Shown here piece by piece: positions 62,197 to 64,000 of a DNA stretch of 64,000 nucleotides. Origin of the DNA: Deltaproteobacteria bacterium. GTDB lineage: Bacteria; Myxococcota_A; UBA9160; SMWR01. The stretch's first letter is position 1. The number at the start of each line of letters is the position of its first letter. The notes below the pieces were generated by a model. It saw only the letters and a list, made by a program, of their open reading frames with translations, ran no database searches and had not been told where the DNA came from. The stretch covers positions 1-64,000 of the forward strand of contig JAFDDG010000006.1 of the NCBI GenBank assembly GCA_019310965.1. The letters are read 5' to 3'. Made by a program: the position numbers and the translations under genes.

Positions 62197-63366
62197 ATGA
62201 AGCGACTGAGTCTCGGTCTGTTGGTACTTGTCTGTGGCCTCGGCCTCCTCGTCGGCGCGCACGCCTACGTCGCTCAGCGCATGGTGGTGGAGCCGGGCAT
62301 CGCGGACCCGTGGCGGACGCTCGCCCTGTGCGGGATCGCGCTCGGTGCGCTGAGTCTGGTGCTGCAGCCGATGGGTGAGCGCTGGCTCGAGCTGCCGGCG
62401 TCGCGTTGCATTGCCTGGCCCGCCTCTCTCTGGATGGGCTTTGCATTCCTGGTCCTCGTTCAGCTGCTGGCCAGCGACGCCTTGCTCTGGCTGGCCGGCA
62501 GTGTGGCGCGAGCGGCGACGGGCAGCTCGGTCGAGCCTGGCGCCACGGCCGGCGTGCGCGCGGCGCTGGTGGCCGGCGTCGCTCTCGTGGCCGGGGCGAT
62601 GGCGCTGCGCAACGGTCTGGCGCCTCCGCAGGTCGAGCGAGTGGAGATCGCTCTCTCACGCTGGCCCCATGCGCTCGACGGTTTGCGCATCGTGCAGATC
62701 AGCGACGTTCACATCGGCCCGATCCTCGGGCGCAATTTTGCCGCCCATGTCACCGAGCGCGTCAACGCGTTGCGACCGGACCTGATCGCGGTGACCGGCG
62801 ATCTCGCCGATGGCAGCGCAGAGAAGCTGGCTTCGGAGGTGGCTCCTTTCTCCGCACTGGCGGCGCCGCTCGGCGTCTACTTCGTCGTCGGCAACCACGA
62901 TCACTACTCCGGCGCCCGTGCCTGGGCGGCGAAGGCGGCAGACCTCGGCATGCGCGTGCTGCGCAACGAACGGGTCAGCCTCGAGGCGCGGGGTGAGCAC
63001 TTCGATCTCGTGGGAGTGGATGATCACCGCGGCGACATTTTCGGCGCTGACGGCGGGGAGGATCTCGATGCAGCGCTGGCCGGGCGCGACATGCGCCTGC
63101 CCGCGCTGCTGCTGGCCCACGATCCTTCGACGTTCAAGCGCGCCCACGCCGACGGAATCGATCTGCAGCTCTCCGGACACACCCACGGCGGTCAGATCTT
63201 CCCGTTCCACTGGTTCGTGCGCGCGGTCATTCCCTTCGTGGCGGGCCGCTATCGGTGCGGTGACGCCGAGCTCTACGTGAGCCGCGGTACCGGTTTCTGG
63301 GGCCCCCCGATGCGCCTTGGCTCTCCCGCCGAGATCACCGAGATCGTGTTGCGCGCGCCGCACTAG
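62197..63366 (+). CDS. Membrane-anchored metallophosphoesterase (YkuE/YaeI-like)
   Basis: A 389-residue protein: four or so membrane segments in the first ~145 residues, then a calcineurin-like phosphoesterase domain with all metal motifs: QISDVHIG near 168, TGDLADG, GNHDHY and SGHTHGGQ; the tail RGTGFWGPPMRLG is characteristic of the YkuE-type subfamily, some of which hydrolyse UDP-diacylglucosamine-like or phospholipid substrates. It is 14 nt after ilvE on the same strand. Substrate not identified. Confidence 0.9.
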   Translation: MKRLSLGLLVLVCGLGLLVGAHAYVAQRMVVEPGIADPWRTLALCGIALGALSLVLQPMGERWLELPASRCIAWPASLWMGFAFLVLVQLLASDALLWLAGSVARAATGSSVEPGATAGVRAALVAGVALVAGAMALRNGLAPPQVERVEIALSRWPHALDGLRIVQISDVHIGPILGRNFAAHVTERVNALRPDLIAVTGDLADGSAEKLASEVAPFSALAAPLGVYFVVGNHDHYSGARAWAAKAADLGMRVLRNERVSLEARGEHFDLVGVDDHRGDIFGADGGEDLDAALAGRDMRLPALLLAHDPSTFKRAHADGIDLQLSGHTHGGQIFPFHWFVRAVIPFVAGRYRCGDAELYVSRGTGFWGPPMRLGSPAEITEIVLRAPH

Positions 63367-63451
63367 ATCGCACGCCGTCGCGATCCTCAATCGCTCCCGC
63401 GCAGCGGCCTAACCGCGCGCGAAGTGTTCCGCTGATGGCGGAAGCTTGCAG

Positions 63452-63472
63452 CGCCATGGGCTTGTCATGGCG
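63452..63472 (+). terminator. Hairpin in the gap after the phosphoesterase gene
   Basis: CGCCATG (63452-63458) and CATGGCG (63466-63472) form a 7-bp stem with a 7-nt loop. A T-run follows only 12 nt later (63484-63488), so this is a weak intrinsic-terminator candidate. The rest of the 272-bp gap (63367-63638) shows no recognisable gene or repeat. Confidence 0.3.
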
Positions 63473-63638
63473 TTCTCGCGGCTCTTTTTGCCGTGGGCTT
63501 GCCGTTCAGAGTCAAGCGTTGGTCATGGCCACCCGATGAACCCTTCAGTTGCCCGGAACTGCACGGTCTGGCGTGGGATTTCGCCGATCGACGTTGGCGG
63601 GGCACGACCGGGCCGGGTGGCCCTGAAGGAGTCGTGGG

Positions 63639-64000
63639 ATGGTGAAATCACAGGCGCGAGCGGATCGTTCCCGGAAGCGGGAACGGCTCACGACGCTCTT
63701 GTTCGCGCTCTTTCCGTTGCTGGTTGCCGCCGGCTTCTTTGCTCCGGGGTTCGTGCGCCTTCTCGCGTTCGCGCAGGACGACGACCCGGGCGTGCGCGAG
63801 GTCGTGGTGGATCGCATCGGGCCGTATGGACATCGGCCGCTCCTGGTGCCGCGCGACTTCTCGACCGGCTTCGTTCCCGAACTGCTCGACCTCGATCAGC
63901 TCTTCATGCTCTCGACGACTCACCTGGATCCGAAGGGTCCGCAGGTGGCGCGTGTCTCCGCCTTCGATCGCTCCTACGGCGATTCCATCACCCACGACGG
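63639..64000 (+). CDS. N-terminal part of a membrane-anchored or secreted protein (runs off the window)
   Basis: An open frame of 120 codons that is still open at the window edge. ATG 63639 has AAGGAG 7 nt upstream. The first 16 residues are very basic (MVKSQARADRSRKRER), followed by one hydrophobic segment (about 18-33), then a soluble region with REVVVDRIGPYGHRPLL and LDLDQLFMLSTTHLDP. This fits a single-pass inner-membrane protein with a periplasmic domain or a long signal peptide. No family recognised from the part visible. On the opposite strand a competing open frame exists but has no ribosome binding site. Confidence 0.72.
   Translation, partial: MVKSQARADRSRKRERLTTLLFALFPLLVAAGFFAPGFVRLLAFAQDDDPGVREVVVDRIGPYGHRPLLVPRDFSTGFVPELLDLDQLFMLSTTHLDPKGPQVARVSAFDRSYGDSITHD

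Noticed and set aside
63545-63995. Minus-strand open frames at the right edge
   Set aside because: The plus-strand frame from 63639 has a good ribosome binding site, a basic N-terminus followed by a membrane segment and stays open to the edge; the minus frames have neither start signals nor recognisable sequence.

Overview
The window is gene-dense, high-GC bacterial chromosome with no gene-free stretch over 300 bp, no rRNA, tRNA or CRISPR seen, and no intact insertion sequence. The gene repertoire suggests an uncultured deltaproteobacteria-like lineage (Myxococcota, Desulfobacterota or Binatota in the broad sense). The pointers are a receiver-DUF4388-J-domain-TPR fusion, a long-N-terminus HflX, GatCAB, a GrdB-family selenoprotein, and many TPR and sulfatase-like envelope proteins. 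This placement is inference; no rRNA is present to test it.

Region 1 (1-3.5 kb) holds the ribosome-associated GTPase TypA/BipA and an ethanolamine-type APC permease, separated by a 158-bp palindromic repeat. Region 2 (3.5-20.6 kb) is an accessory, catabolic-looking block. It has four Ure2p-like glutathione transferases, three classical SDR oxidoreductases, an NmrA-like reductase, an aldo/keto reductase, a PPOX-fold flavoprotein, an Asp/Glu racemase-fold enzyme, a phytanoyl-CoA dioxygenase, a TetR regulator, a GNAT acetyltransferase, a phospholipase-D-like protein and a CDP-alcohol phosphotransferase. Its most notable gene (8924-10141, minus) is split by an in-frame TGA lying in a UxxC redox motif. 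It is best read as one 405-residue selenoprotein of the glycine/sarcosine/betaine reductase B family.

Region 3 (20.6-30.8 kb) is core metabolism: glutaryl-CoA dehydrogenase, a phasin-like protein, hflX-fabH, glmU-glmS (UDP-GlcNAc supply) and a PcrA/UvrD helicase. Region 4 (30.8-51 kb) is an envelope or glycan block. It contains a GT-C-like membrane protein, a zinc-ribbon SAM methyltransferase, an M3 peptidase, three TMTC-like membrane-plus-TPR proteins (two in tandem with a 4-nt overlap), a TolB-like beta-propeller protein, another polytopic membrane protein, two large TPR lipoproteins, and two sulfatase-like proteins with Thr at the nucleophile position. These plausibly build or modify a surface polymer, but no substrate can be read from the sequence.

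Region 5 (51-64 kb) returns to housekeeping genes: ddl, larE-like, a C45-like protein lacking its usual Cys, a LOG-DEAD-box helicase pair, gatC-gatA-gatB with ATGA overlaps, the receiver-DUF4388-J-TPR fusion, a branched-chain aminotransferase, a membrane-anchored metallophosphoesterase, and the start of one more gene that runs off the window.
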